A stretch of 64,000 bases of DNA from Jezberella montanilacus. Lineage in GTDB: Bacteria; Pseudomonadota; Gammaproteobacteria; Burkholderiales; Burkholderiaceae_B. Below are positions 48,358 to 57,330 of the stretch, piece after piece; within the stretch, counting starts at the first letter, position 1; every line of letters begins with the position of its first letter. The notes below the pieces were generated by a model. The model was not told where the DNA came from, did not search any database, and saw only the letters and a list, made by a program, of their open reading frames with translations. The stretch spans positions 682,001-746,000 of the forward strand of contig NZ_PVTV01000011.1 in NCBI RefSeq assembly GCF_003003055.1, read 5' to 3'. The position numbers and the translations under genes were made by a program.

Positions 48358-49257
48358 CTAGCCGCGAGGATGATGCGCAGCATGCAAGCTTTTCAGCCTC
48401 TCGCGTGCAACGTGCGTGTATATCTGGGTGGTAGAGATATCAGAATGCCCCAACAACATCTGAACAACCCGCAAGTCTGCACCGTGATTGAGTAAATGGG
48501 TAGCAAAGGCATGTCGCAAAACATGGGGTGACAGCGGTGAGTGGATACCGGCCATTACCGCATATTTTTTAATTAACAGCCAAAAGGACTGCCTGGTCAT
48601 CGCGGCAGCCCTTGCTGTCACAAATAATGCGGGGCAAAGCCTCTGGCCCAGTAGTTGAGGGCGTGCCTCTGCTAAATACGTCGACACCCAGTGAGCAGCT
48701 TCTGCCCCAAGGGGCACAAGGCGATCCTTACCCCCTTTGCCTTGCACGACCCTCACGACCCCATCAGACAGGCTGATATCAAGGACGGCAATGCCAACAA
48801 GCTCGGATACGCGCAGCCCGGTTGCGTAGAGCACCTCGAGCATCGCACGATCACGCAATCCTCTGGGCAGGTGAACCGCGGGTTGTGCAAGCAATGCTTC
48901 TACTTGAGTCTCGGATAAGGTTTTAGGCACACGCAATGGTTGCCGAGCTGCTACAAGCTGCAAACAGGGATCAGCGGTAACACGATGCTGCCGAAGAGCC
49001 CACAGGTAATATCGCCTGAGTGTCGCCAATCTGCGATTGGCGGTACTGGCTTTAGTGACTGCGTGCTTGGCGGCGAACCAAGCCTCGATGTCTGCACCTG
49101 CAGCTTGATCAAGATCGATTTTTTTCTCGAGTCGCAACCACTCATCAAAGCCAGTTAAGTCCTGTCTATAGGCCGCTAAAGTATTAGCGGATAGACCGTC
49201 TTCCAGCCACACCGCATCAATAAATGCAGTAATGGCCTCGGACTCGAGCTTAGCCAA
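48358..49257 (-). CDS. xerD: Site-specific tyrosine recombinase XerD
   Basis: A 299-residue chromosome dimer resolution recombinase that acts with XerC at dif under FtsK control. The N-terminal SAM-like core-binding domain (FIDAVWLEDGLSANTLAAYR) precedes the catalytic domain: Arg in TGLRVSELVG, Lys in VQGKGGKDRLVPLG, HVLRHAFATHLLNHGADLR, and His/Tyr in LGHSDISTTQIYTHV. Length and N-terminus match XerD rather than a phage integrase. The start is TTG directly after the TGA of the upstream Bug gene, so translation is likely coupled. Confidence 0.95.
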   Translation of the reverse strand: MAKLESEAITAFIDAVWLEDGLSANTLAAYRQDLTGFDEWLRLEKKIDLDQAAGADIEAWFAAKHAVTKASTANRRLATLRRYYLWALRQHRVTADPCLQLVAARQPLRVPKTLSETQVEALLAQPAVHLPRGLRDRAMLEVLYATGLRVSELVGIAVLDISLSDGVVRVVQGKGGKDRLVPLGAEAAHWVSTYLAEARPQLLGQRLCPALFVTARAAAMTRQSFWLLIKKYAVMAGIHSPLSPHVLRHAFATHLLNHGADLRVVQMLLGHSDISTTQIYTHVARERLKSLHAAHHPRG

Positions 49258-50253
49258 TCACTGCAGCTCTATCTTCTGTTTTACGACGACATCTTTGGCC
49301 CAGTCATTTTGGGCTTTGATCTCTTTGGCGAAATCCTCTGGGCTATTGCCAGAGGGTGATGAGCCCTGCTCTTCGAGTACTTTCACGACAATCGGGTCTT
49401 TCAAAGCAGCAGCCGCCGCAGCATTCAATTTGGCGATGATGGCTTTAGGTGTACCAGCCGGCGCAACGAGCCCGTACCAAACTGCCTGATTCAACTGCGG
49501 GTATCCGACTTCAGCCAAGGTTGGAACATCCTTAAGATTATCGAGGCGCTTATCCCAGGCAACCGCGATCGGACGCAATTTGCCGCCTTGAATTTGCGCA
49601 ATCGAAGAGGGCAAATTATCAAACATGATCTGTACTTGACCACCGACCGCATCAGCTACCGCAGGACCCGCGCCTTTGTAAGGGACATGAACAATGTCGG
49701 TACCAGTTGCGAGTTTGAACGACTCACCAAACAAGTGCAGGATGCTGCAAATACCTGAACTGCCATAGGAATATTTGCCTGGATTTTTCTTTAGTTCTTC
49801 AACGAGCCCATTAAAATCTTTGGCAGGGAATTTATTCGTGACCTCAATCACATTTGCGGTGTTCGCAAAATTGGTGACTGGTGCATAGTCTTTTACCGGG
49901 TTGTACGGCAAGTCTTTGGGCCGGCAAGCCGGTAACACCGCCATCGTCGACACGGTGGCAACTGTCAAAGTATAGCCATCAGGCTTGGCATGTGCACCCT
50001 CGGCTGCACCAATTGCACCCCCAGCACCAGCTTTGTTCTCAGCAACGACCGGTTGACCCAGTTCTTGCGACATCCGTTGTGTGACCAGACGACCGATAAT
50101 GTCAGCCGAGCCACCTGGCGCGAACGGTATGATTACTCGAATCGGTTTATTTGGGTAGTTTTGAGCGTTAGTTTGCGCACCGACAACTGACGACAAAGTG
50201 GCAAGGCTAACCGTTGCCGACAAGGCGACACCAATCCTGATAACGTTCTTCAT
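49258..50253 (-). CDS. Bug/TctC-family periplasmic substrate-binding protein
   Basis: A 331-residue receptor with signal (IRIGVALSATVSLATLSSVV) and mature YPNKPIRVIIPFAPGGSADI, GAGGAIGAAEGAHAKPDGYT, HVPYKGAGPAVADAVGGQVQ. ATG 50253 has AGGAG about 6 nt upstream, so I prefer it to an earlier in-frame start. Two cysteines (ACRPKDLP and GICSILHLF) are unusual in the family and might form a disulfide. Its stop abuts the xerD start, an odd pairing of a transport receptor with a recombinase. It diverges from an AEC carrier. Confidence 0.92.
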   Translation of the reverse strand: MKNVIRIGVALSATVSLATLSSVVGAQTNAQNYPNKPIRVIIPFAPGGSADIIGRLVTQRMSQELGQPVVAENKAGAGGAIGAAEGAHAKPDGYTLTVATVSTMAVLPACRPKDLPYNPVKDYAPVTNFANTANVIEVTNKFPAKDFNGLVEELKKNPGKYSYGSSGICSILHLFGESFKLATGTDIVHVPYKGAGPAVADAVGGQVQIMFDNLPSSIAQIQGGKLRPIAVAWDKRLDNLKDVPTLAEVGYPQLNQAVWYGLVAPAGTPKAIIAKLNAAAAAALKDPIVVKVLEEQGSSPSGNSPEDFAKEIKAQNDWAKDVVVKQKIELQ

Positions 50254-50347
50254 TCGGACTCCTGACAATATAGTCATCAATAGTAGCATTGGTCCCCTGA
50301 TGATCACACCAAAATAACAACTTGAAACCTTGACCTAAGCTCATCCT

Positions 50348-51241
50348 ATGTCCATCGCTTTACTCGTATTACCGGACTTTTTAATCATCGCCTTTGGGTG
50401 CCTACTCAACCGTCAACTCGGCTTCACTCGCGAGTTTTTTTCGAGCCTGGAGAAACTAGTTTATTTTGTATTGTTTCCGGCTTTGTTATTTCAATCTGTC
50501 TTGAAGGCCCCCATTCGAAGTAGTGGCGCCTCAGATTTATTTTTAGCAGCAGTATTACTTTGCGTCATTGGTGTTGTCCTGTCTTGGTTAGTTGCTCCAT
50601 TTTTTCGAGGACAAGCCTTGGCACAAGCCTCCGCTGCGCAATGCGGCTATCGTTTCAACACCTATATTGCGCTTGCTCTGGCACTGACTCTGGCCGGTAC
50701 AAAAGGGCAAGAGCTGATGGCCTTGATCGTCGGTTTCTCAGTTCCGGTCGTCAATCTCGCCGCCGTCTATCCGCTAGCGCGCCACCATGGCTCAAATATC
50801 TGGAGCGCCCTCATACGTAACCCACTGCTGATCTCGACAGTCCTGGGCCTAATCGGCAACTTAGCCCAATTGCATCTGCCGACGCCCATTGAAGTATCTA
50901 TGGGTCGACTTGGCGCAGCAGCTATCCCTTTGGGTACGCTCTGCGTCGGCGCGAGCCTGAGGTGGCAGAGCGAAGGCAAAAACTACCACTTGGTAGGATG
51001 GCTGTTAACCGTTAAGCTTCTTTTGTTGCCGATCGCCGCTTGGCTCATCGGCTCGGCTTTCGGACTAGATCCCCTTAAACGACAAATGCTGATTGTGTTC
51101 GCAGCCATGCCCCCCGCCACAGCTGCCTATGTGCTGGCAGCTCGGATGGGAGGAGACGCAAATTTGGCGGGTTTAGTGATATCAATCGGTACCGCACTAT
51201 CTGCGATTACCATCCCACTTTGGTTGATCTTTAGCAGCTAG
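50348..51241 (+). CDS. AEC-family (auxin efflux carrier-like) transporter
   Basis: A 297-residue inner-membrane protein with about ten helices in two five-helix repeats. LPDFLIIAFGCLLNRQLGFTR begins it, a polar break occurs near CGYRFNTYIALALAL, and FAAMPPATAAYVLAARMGGD near residue 255 is the conserved proline-rich crossover. AEC proteins move organic acids such as malate or malonate. It diverges from the Bug gene with 94 nt between starts. Confidence 0.9.
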   Translation: MSIALLVLPDFLIIAFGCLLNRQLGFTREFFSSLEKLVYFVLFPALLFQSVLKAPIRSSGASDLFLAAVLLCVIGVVLSWLVAPFFRGQALAQASAAQCGYRFNTYIALALALTLAGTKGQELMALIVGFSVPVVNLAAVYPLARHHGSNIWSALIRNPLLISTVLGLIGNLAQLHLPTPIEVSMGRLGAAAIPLGTLCVGASLRWQSEGKNYHLVGWLLTVKLLLLPIAAWLIGSAFGLDPLKRQMLIVFAAMPPATAAYVLAARMGGDANLAGLVISIGTALSAITIPLWLIFSS

Positions 51242-51272
51242 TGTGTGAAGTCAACAGCGTCCGTTAAATCTT

Positions 51273-51503
51273 TCAGCAGGGACTGGCAGTACTTGCCATT
51301 TGCCCGTGCGCTTGGTTGCCGGATCCCCGCTTGTGGTCAAGGTAGTGATCAAGGAAATGGGAAAGCACCGTATATTCATGTTGGCGCAAGAAAGACGAGA
51401 TGATGACGTTCAACTCATCGCTACTGTATGACTTTAAACGATGAGACACACTGAGCCCCAATGTCTCTTGCTCATTTGATTGATCGAGAAAATGATTTCG
51501 CAT
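51273..51503 (-). CDS. Hypothetical small protein
   Basis: A 76-codon frame from ATG 51503, with GAGGG about 9 nt upstream. It opens MRNHFLDQSNEQETLGLSVS and has an amphipathic, partly hydrophobic middle (SDELNVIISSFLRQHEYTVL, SHFLDHYLDHK). No signal peptide, membrane helix or known motif. It lies alone in a 456-nt gap, convergent with the AEC gene. Coding potential is plausible but unproven. Confidence 0.35.
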   Translation of the reverse strand: MRNHFLDQSNEQETLGLSVSHRLKSYSSDELNVIISSFLRQHEYTVLSHFLDHYLDHKRGSGNQAHGQMASTASPC

Positions 51504-51587
51504 GGCGCAGGCCCTCAACTTAAGCATCAGCAAGCCTTATTGTGGCCGCATGTCGCTTAAAGCTAAATCCCTTATTCTTGGGGTGTT

Positions 51588-51618
51588 TTGACTAATTTGT
51601 AGAGAGACTCTCTATACT
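51588..51618 (+). promoter_or_regulatory. Candidate tsaE-operon promoter with embedded palindrome
   Basis: TTGACT (51588-51593) and TATACT (51613-51618) are separated by 19 bp. The spacer carries TAGAGAG-A-CTCTCTA (51600-51614), a perfect 15-bp dyad running into the -10 box. It lies 80 nt before tsaE. The long spacer would be weak unless a bound protein reshapes it, as MerR-type activators do (inference). Confidence 0.52.
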
Positions 51619-51697
51619 TTTACGTTGGGGCCGAAGCGCTGCATCAGCGGTCTTTCAAGTAACGAAATTAACGTGTCTCATTTTTTAGAAACTAACT

Positions 51698-52246
51698 ATG
51701 TCTGATGAAATAAACACGCATCGGCTCAAGATGGACCTGCCAAATGAGCAAGCTACGGTAGCGTTGGGCCAAGCCTTGGCGCACGTGGCAGCAGATCTGA
51801 CGAGCAGTGTGACGGGGCATTTTGAGCCAGGCAGCCAGGCAGGGGGACGGATTTATCTAAAAGGTGAGTTGGGTTCGGGCAAGACCGCGTTGACGCGAGC
51901 TTTATTACGCGAGTGCGGGGTGACTGGTCGCATCAAAAGCCCAAGTTATGCTTTAGTTGAATCTTATCAAGTTTCTAGCTTATACTTGTATCATCTTGAT
52001 TTTTATAGATTTAGCGACTCAAAAGAATGGCTAGACGCTGGATTTAAAGAAATCTTCACGAACAATGCTTTAGTGCTGATCGAATGGCCTGAACGTGCTG
52101 ATGAATTACTAGGCGCACCAGACTTGTTCATTGAGCTTAGCTATGCGGGGGATGGTCGTAGTGCCAGTCTCACCGCGCAGACACAAAAGGGGGTCTCATG
52201 GCTCACCACGCTGACGTCCCACCTGGATACTCACCCGAGCGAGTGA
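51698..52246 (+). CDS. tsaE: tRNA threonylcarbamoyladenosine biosynthesis ATPase TsaE
   Basis: ATPase that supports TsaB/TsaD in making t6A37 of ANN-decoding tRNAs. Walker A GELGSGKT is at residues 56-63, followed by TRALLRECGVTGRIKSPSYA and YHLDFYRF, then IEWPERADELL. The 182 residues include a slightly long N-terminus. First gene of the tsaE-amiC-mutL-miaA operon; it overlaps amiC by 49 nt if the ATG start of amiC is used. miaA, also acting at A37, is in the same operon. Confidence 0.95.
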   Translation: MSDEINTHRLKMDLPNEQATVALGQALAHVAADLTSSVTGHFEPGSQAGGRIYLKGELGSGKTALTRALLRECGVTGRIKSPSYALVESYQVSSLYLYHLDFYRFSDSKEWLDAGFKEIFTNNALVLIEWPERADELLGAPDLFIELSYAGDGRSASLTAQTQKGVSWLTTLTSHLDTHPSE

Positions 52247-53550
52247 AGAGTCTTGGGCGACGCCGCCTGCTGAGCACAACGACCGTATTACTGTTACCGG
52301 TTCTTCCAAGACTTGCCCTGGCGTCAAAGCTATTGGCGGTAAGAACTTGGCCTGCGAGCGAGTACACACGCGTGACACTCGAACTCGACAGTGAACTCAA
52401 AGCAGAACATTTTGTTTTAGAGAGCCCAAACCGGATCGTAGTCGACATTCAGGGTTTGGATATGAGCTCTGGTCTGAACGATCTCGTTCGCAAAGTTAAG
52501 TCTGACGATCCCAACATCAGCACCATTCGGGTTGCGCAAAATCGACCTGGCGTTGTGCGATTGGTCTTTGACTTAAAGCAGGCCATTGCACCGCAGGTGT
52601 TCACTCTGAAGCCAGTAGGTGATTATCAATATCGCCTGGTGCTCGATTTTTATCCCAAAGCAGCGCAGGATCCTTTGGCTGCGTTGCTAAAAAACAGACC
52701 GACTAAAACAGAAGATGATCCCTTAGCCAAAATCCTGGAGGATATCGGCAAGCAAGCGGCTAGTGCGCCGCCCTCATCCACAGCGATGAATCAGACGAAT
52801 GAGGTGCTTGGTCCGAGTCAAGAGATGGGTGGTAAGTTAGGTCGCCGAAAAACACTCACAGTTGCTTTAGATCCGGGCCACGGTGGCGAAGACCCGGGGG
52901 CAATTGGGGGCGGAGGTACTCGTGAAAAAGACGTGGTACTGGCCATCGCCCTTAAACTTAAAGCTCGGATTGACGCAACACCTGGCATGCGTGCCTACCT
53001 GACTCGCGATGGGGATTACTTTGTGCCGCTAAACGTGAGAGTAGAAAAAGCCCGTCGCATCAAAGCTGACTTATTCGTCTCGATCCATGCGGACGCCTGG
53101 GTGAAGCCTACGCTTGGCGGTAGTTCGGTTTACGCCTTGTCTTCAGGTGGGGCGTCGAGCTCAGCGGCTCGTTGGCTAGCCGACAAAGAGAACGCCGCCG
53201 ACCTGATTGGTGGCGTGAACTTAGGAACACAAAATCCACAAATTGCTCAGGTTCTGCTCGATCTGTCCACCACTGCTCAAATCAACGATTCGCTAAAAGT
53301 CGGTGATAGCGTGCTGAATGAATTAAAAAATGTTTACCGTTTACACAAAAGTTCAGTAGAACGCGCTGGCTTTGCCGTCCTCAAAGCACCTGATATCCCC
53401 TCTATTCTGGTTGAAACTGCCTTCATCAGTAATCCTGAAGAAGAACGCATGTTGCGCAACGCCGCAGATCAGGACAAGTTTGCGGTCGCCTTGGTCGGAG
53501 GCATTCAACGATTTTTCGTCGCCAATCCACATTTGGCGATGGTCGGTTAA
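52198..53550 (+). CDS. amiC: N-acetylmuramoyl-L-alanine amidase, AmiC type
   Basis: Periplasmic zinc amidase that splits septal peptidoglycan. A twin-arginine-like signal (GRRRLLSTTTVLLLPVLPRL, ending ALA) leads to an AMIN domain (VRTWPASEYTRVTLELDSEL), a linker, and the Amidase_3 domain. Zinc and catalytic residues are in ALDPGHGGEDPGAIG (His), REKDVVLAIALK (Glu), SIHADAW (His) and LVETAFISNPEEE (Glu). ATG 52198 has GGGGG 4 nt upstream. A GTG at 52243 would shorten the protein by 15 residues, leave a compact Tat signal and overlap tsaE by only 4 nt; the choice is open. Confidence 0.95.
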   Translation: MAHHADVPPGYSPERVKSLGRRRLLSTTTVLLLPVLPRLALASKLLAVRTWPASEYTRVTLELDSELKAEHFVLESPNRIVVDIQGLDMSSGLNDLVRKVKSDDPNISTIRVAQNRPGVVRLVFDLKQAIAPQVFTLKPVGDYQYRLVLDFYPKAAQDPLAALLKNRPTKTEDDPLAKILEDIGKQAASAPPSSTAMNQTNEVLGPSQEMGGKLGRRKTLTVALDPGHGGEDPGAIGGGGTREKDVVLAIALKLKARIDATPGMRAYLTRDGDYFVPLNVRVEKARRIKADLFVSIHADAWVKPTLGGSSVYALSSGGASSSAARWLADKENAADLIGGVNLGTQNPQIAQVLLDLSTTAQINDSLKVGDSVLNELKNVYRLHKSSVERAGFAVLKAPDIPSILVETAFISNPEEERMLRNAADQDKFAVALVGGIQRFFVANPHLAMVG

Positions 53551-53553
53551 CTG

Positions 53554-55308
53554 ATGCGCCGACCGATCGCTCACTTACCCGATTTACTGATCAGCCAGAT
53601 TGCTGCGGGTGAAGTGATTGAACGGCCAGCATCGGTACTCAAAGAGTTGGTCGAAAATTCAATTGACGCTGGCTCGCAAACGGTTGAAGTCAGACTTGAG
53701 GCGGGAGGCATTCGCCGCATAGCAGTCATCGATGATGGCAGCGGCATTCCCGCAGACGAACTACCTCTCGCGCTAACGCGCCATGCGACTAGCAAAATCG
53801 GGTCACTGTTAGAACTTGAATCAGTCCAGTCGATGGGATTTAGAGGTGAGGCGTTGGCTTCGATCGCTGCCGTATCCCAGATGACTATCACGTCGCGAAC
53901 GGCCGAGGCTGAGCACGCTTGGTCACTGCAGCCCGGCGATTCGATAGCCTCACCCGCAGCAGGCTCTCAAGGCACGAGCATAGACGTACGCTACCTCTTC
54001 GATCAAGTACCTGCTCGACGCAAGTTCCTACGTGCTGAAGCGACCGAGTTTGGGCATTGTATTGATGCCATTGAGCGCATTGCTTTGGCTTTCCCCGAGG
54101 TAGGCTTCAGAGTATTTCATCAAGATCGGGCTGTCAGGCAATGGCTGCCCACCTCGGCTCTGGCGCGGGTAAGCGATGTGCTCGGTGACGAGTTCAACGA
54201 ACACGGTATCGAGATCAACCTGCACGGGGGTTTGGTGTCGCTACTAGGAGTGATCACCCGACCAACGGCTTCGCGTGCACGGGCTGATCGACAGTTTCTT
54301 TATGTTAATGGGCGTCACGTCAAGGACAGGACGGTTTCGCATGCTATTCGCAGCGCCTATGCTGACGTCTTGCACGGCGATCGCCAACCAGCCTACGTGC
54401 TTTTCTTACAGATTGATCCGATGGCTGTAGACGTAAACGTACATCCAGCCAAACACGAAGTTCGATTCAGAGACAGCGGTGCTGTCTATCGCTTTGTTAA
54501 TCACGGACTGACTCAAGCACTCTCTGGCACTGCGGTAACTGCAAATCCAGTTAATGCTGGTGCGAGTTCTGTTGTCGCGTTTCAGGAACCAGATCAGCAA
54601 GAAGTCTGGCGTCCTGTTGCACAACAGCCTTTGCAGTGGCGTGAAAGCACGCCAGCCAGACCAAATCAAATTGATCCTAGTGCCTGGAAACCTTTTTATC
54701 AACCGCTCAACGAAGAGCCGGCCGCTTGGCCATTGGGAAGAGCCCTGGCTCAGGTGCACGGCATCTATATTTTGTCGCAAACCGCTCGAGGTCTTGCGCT
54801 GATTGATATGCACGCGGCACATGAACGCGTTGTCTATGAACAACTGAAGACCGCTATCGATGCACAATCCTTACCTCAACAGGTGTTGTTAGTACCCCTT
54901 GTATTTCGAGTGACAGAAAGAGAGCTGGCGCTTGCCGACGAGCATCGAGACGCCCTGCTTGCCTTGGGCTTCGATATGGCGGCGGGTGGGCCGCAAGCCA
55001 TGACCTTGCGCGCTGTACCCGCTATGCTTGCCCGTGGCGATCTGGAAGCGCTGGCACGTGGCGTATTGCGGGATATGGAGCAAATCGGCGCCAGTCAACT
55101 GATGACCGAACAGCGCAATACCTTGTTGGCAACGATGGCTTGTCATGGTGCCGTCCGTGCCAATCGCCAGCTCACCGTAGAGGAGATGAACGCTTTGCTC
55201 AGACAAATGGAGCAAACCGAAAGGGCAGATCAATGCAATCATGGTCGCCCTACTTGGGTGCACTGGTCAATAGCCGATCTGGATAAGCTGTTCTTGCGCG
55301 GACAATGA
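53554..55308 (+). CDS. mutL: DNA mismatch repair protein MutL
   Basis: GHKL ATPase linking MutS to downstream repair steps. The N-terminal motifs are [39 protein letters not shown] and [10 protein letters not shown]. The C-terminal domain keeps the endonuclease motif [12 protein letters not shown] from D418 to E429, plus the metal-site motifs ACHGAVRA and CNHGRP. This marks a nicking MutL as in bacteria without MutH. 584 residues; overlaps miaA by 4 nt. Confidence 0.97.
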   Translation: MRRPIAHLPDLLISQIAAGEVIERPASVLKELVENSIDAGSQTVEVRLEAGGIRRIAVIDDGSGIPADELPLALTRHATSKIGSLLELESVQSMGFRGEALASIAAVSQMTITSRTAEAEHAWSLQPGDSIASPAAGSQGTSIDVRYLFDQVPARRKFLRAEATEFGHCIDAIERIALAFPEVGFRVFHQDRAVRQWLPTSALARVSDVLGDEFNEHGIEINLHGGLVSLLGVITRPTASRARADRQFLYVNGRHVKDRTVSHAIRSAYADVLHGDRQPAYVLFLQIDPMAVDVNVHPAKHEVRFRDSGAVYRFVNHGLTQALSGTAVTANPVNAGASSVVAFQEPDQQEVWRPVAQQPLQWRESTPARPNQIDPSAWKPFYQPLNEEPAAWPLGRALAQVHGIYILSQTARGLALIDMHAAHERVVYEQLKTAIDAQSLPQQVLLVPLVFRVTERELALADEHRDALLALGFDMAAGGPQAMTLRAVPAMLARGDLEALARGVLRDMEQIGASQLMTEQRNTLLATMACHGAVRANRQLTVEEMNALLRQMEQTERADQCNHGRPTWVHWSIADLDKLFLRGQ

Positions 55309-56264
55309 AAGACCTCGCCTGGTCTGCTCCCTTGATTTGTTTAGTGGGGCCTACCGCATCTGGAAAAAGCGCCCTGGCTCGTGCAATCGCTGATCGATGG
55401 CCCACTGAAATCATCAACGTTGACTCAGCCACTATTTATCGCGGCATGGATATCGGCACTGCTAAGCCAGATGCTGCTGAGCGCAGGGCCTACTCCCATC
55501 ATTTATTGGATATTCGTGATCCGTCAGAATCCTACTCTGCTGCCGCATTTCGTCGCGACGCACTGGCTTGTGCTGCCGACATTCGATCTCGAGGCAGTCT
55601 GCCGCTCTTGGTTGGTGGCACCATGCTTTACTTCAAAGCGTTACGGGAAGGACTTAACGATTTACCAGAGGCCAGCCCTGAAATCAGGCAACAACTCGAG
55701 CTCGATGCGCGAGCGATAGGATGGCCTGGCATGCATCGGCGATTGGCTGCGATCGACTTGGTGACCGCAAACCGGCTGGCGCCGAACGATAGCCAACGGA
55801 TTGGCCGAGCACTGGAAATTTACTTAATCTCGGGGAAGCCCATGTCCGAGCTCCTAGGCAAGAATTGTCCAGCAGATACAGGCACACCCACAATCACCAT
55901 CAGCCTGGAACCGGATGACCGAAGCACGCTGCATCGCAATATCGAAAAGCGTTTTGATCAAATGCTTGAGAGGGGTTTATTGAATGAAGTAAGAAATTTA
56001 TTTGAGCGCAACGATTTGAATCCCGCCCTGCCAGCCATCCGCTGCGTCGGTTACAGACAGCTGTGGGCCATGCTGGAGGGCCAACTTAGCCTGTCGGACG
56101 CGAGAGAGGCTGCGGTCGCGGCAACCCGACAGCTGGCTAAACGTCAATTGACCTGGTTGCGTAGCCTGCCAAATCGAAAGATCGTTAATTGCTTTTCAAG
56201 CAGCGCAACAGCAGAGGTCGTCGCACTGGTCAACGCCCAGCGCGAGTTGGTGCTCAAGTCGTGA
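55305..56264 (+). CDS. miaA: tRNA dimethylallyltransferase
   Basis: Adds the dimethylallyl group to N6 of A37 in tRNAs reading UNN codons. P-loop GPTASGKS lies at residues 15-22, then [19 protein letters not shown] (with Thr/Ser at the catalytic Asp-Ser region), [19 protein letters not shown] and [11 protein letters not shown], and a C-terminal [10 protein letters not shown]. 319 residues. Its start overlaps the mutL stop (ATGA). The last 11 nt overlap the CBS gene on the other strand. Confidence 0.96.
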   Translation: MKDLAWSAPLICLVGPTASGKSALARAIADRWPTEIINVDSATIYRGMDIGTAKPDAAERRAYSHHLLDIRDPSESYSAAAFRRDALACAADIRSRGSLPLLVGGTMLYFKALREGLNDLPEASPEIRQQLELDARAIGWPGMHRRLAAIDLVTANRLAPNDSQRIGRALEIYLISGKPMSELLGKNCPADTGTPTITISLEPDDRSTLHRNIEKRFDQMLERGLLNEVRNLFERNDLNPALPAIRCVGYRQLWAMLEGQLSLSDAREAAVAATRQLAKRQLTWLRSLPNRKIVNCFSSSATAEVVALVNAQRELVLKS

Positions 56265-56682
56265 TGTATTGCTGCAGCTGCTCGATCATGAGCTTCTGCG
56301 TCGCTATCATCGCTTTGACAACATCCCCAATCGAAATCATGCCAACTACTTTATCGTCTTTCAAAATCGGTAAGTGACGGATTTTGTGATCGGACATGAT
56401 CTGCATGCACTGTTCGACCGTGTGACCGGGTGTGATGGATATTGTTTTACTCGTCATGATGTCCCGAACCAAAACCGAGCTACTACTTTTACCCATCAAG
56501 ACGACTTTTCTAGCGTAATCACGCTCTGAAAATATACCGACCAGACGATCGTCAGCTATCACGACTAGTGCGCCAATATTTTTGTCTGCCATGACTCTCA
56601 AGGCATCGATCACTGTATCGTCTGGTTTAACAGACCAAACTGGATCTGAACGTTCTGCAAGAAACTGTGTAATCGTCTTCAT
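56254..56682 (-). CDS. CBS-domain protein
   Basis: A 142-residue protein consisting of two CBS motifs and nothing else ([20 protein letters not shown] and [20 protein letters not shown]). Such Bateman modules bind adenine nucleotides or similar ligands and act as energy or redox sensors. It lies 60 nt after a universal stress protein gene in the same direction, a common pairing in betaproteobacteria. Function otherwise unknown. Confidence 0.93.
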   Translation of the reverse strand: MKTITQFLAERSDPVWSVKPDDTVIDALRVMADKNIGALVVIADDRLVGIFSERDYARKVVLMGKSSSSVLVRDIMTSKTISITPGHTVEQCMQIMSDHKIRHLPILKDDKVVGMISIGDVVKAMIATQKLMIEQLQQYITT

Positions 56683-56742
56683 GATTCATCCTTTGAGTAA
56701 TTCTTGTTAATCGACTTGGCCAGCTCAACACTAAACGAATGA

Positions 56743-57198
56743 TTAAGCAGCCTCGTCCAGAATGACAATCAAGACACTGCAATGTGAAAGCTCGATGAGG
56801 GCTTTTGATCTTGCACCGCCCCACCAGCGAGCAGCCCAATTAGTACGATGCTTGTGGCCAACAATAATGAGATCGGCATTGTTTTTCTTGGCAAATTGGG
56901 CGATCTCGAACGCTGGGTCTCCGCGCAGACATACGCCAGTCACGTTGTAGCCGCCGGATCGCAAAGATTGCACGCCTGTGTCGAGAATTTCCCGCTGGGC
57001 TTCTTCGTCGATTTCCATTTCATCCTGGGTGACAAAACCTCCCACGATTTCCATTGAGACGTGATAATTATTGGTCGATACAGATAACAAAGTGATGTTG
57101 GCCGAGCTCCAGTTAGCGAGCTCTTTACAAGCTAACAGCGCTTTTTGATCAGCTTCAGAACCATCGTAAGCAAGCAATATGTTCTTGTACATATTCAT
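56743..57198 (-). CDS. Universal stress protein (UspA family)
   Basis: A 151-residue single Usp domain. It starts ILLAYDGSEADQKALLACKE and has the ATP-binding signature in VGHKHRTNWAARWWGGARSK (variant of G-2x-G-9x-G-S/T), then ALIELSHCSVLIV. The Trp-Trp-Gly insertion before the last part is a little unusual. Upstream are two perfect inverted repeats. It pairs with the CBS gene. Confidence 0.94.
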   Translation of the reverse strand: MNMYKNILLAYDGSEADQKALLACKELANWSSANITLLSVSTNNYHVSMEIVGGFVTQDEMEIDEEAQREILDTGVQSLRSGGYNVTGVCLRGDPAFEIAQFAKKNNADLIIVGHKHRTNWAARWWGGARSKALIELSHCSVLIVILDEAA

Positions 57199-57224
57199 CT
57201 CCTAGGCTTTCAGTTGAAGCAAGG

Positions 57225-57260
57225 GATTGCGCACGAGTCGCAATCACCACGACGTGGTGA
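57225..57260. promoter_or_regulatory. Two overlapping inverted repeats upstream of the usp gene
   Basis: GATTGCG-CACGAGT-CGCAATC (57225-57245) and TCACCAC-GAC-GTGGTGA (57244-57260) both have perfect 7-bp arms and share two bases. They lie in the 132-nt gap between the Bug stop and the usp start. No U-tract follows on the minus strand. They could be operators or a composite 3'-end hairpin. Confidence 0.42.
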
Positions 57261-57330
57261 CTACCTTTCTAACATGAGCAAAATTTAAAAGCTAGATGGG
57301 TTAACGAGCGCCCTGCTCTCATCGCTTGGC

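Noticed and set aside
48358-49257. Tyrosine recombinase as an island or phage integrase
   Set aside because: Length, N-terminal domain and catalytic segments match housekeeping XerD; no phage or mobilisation genes are near.
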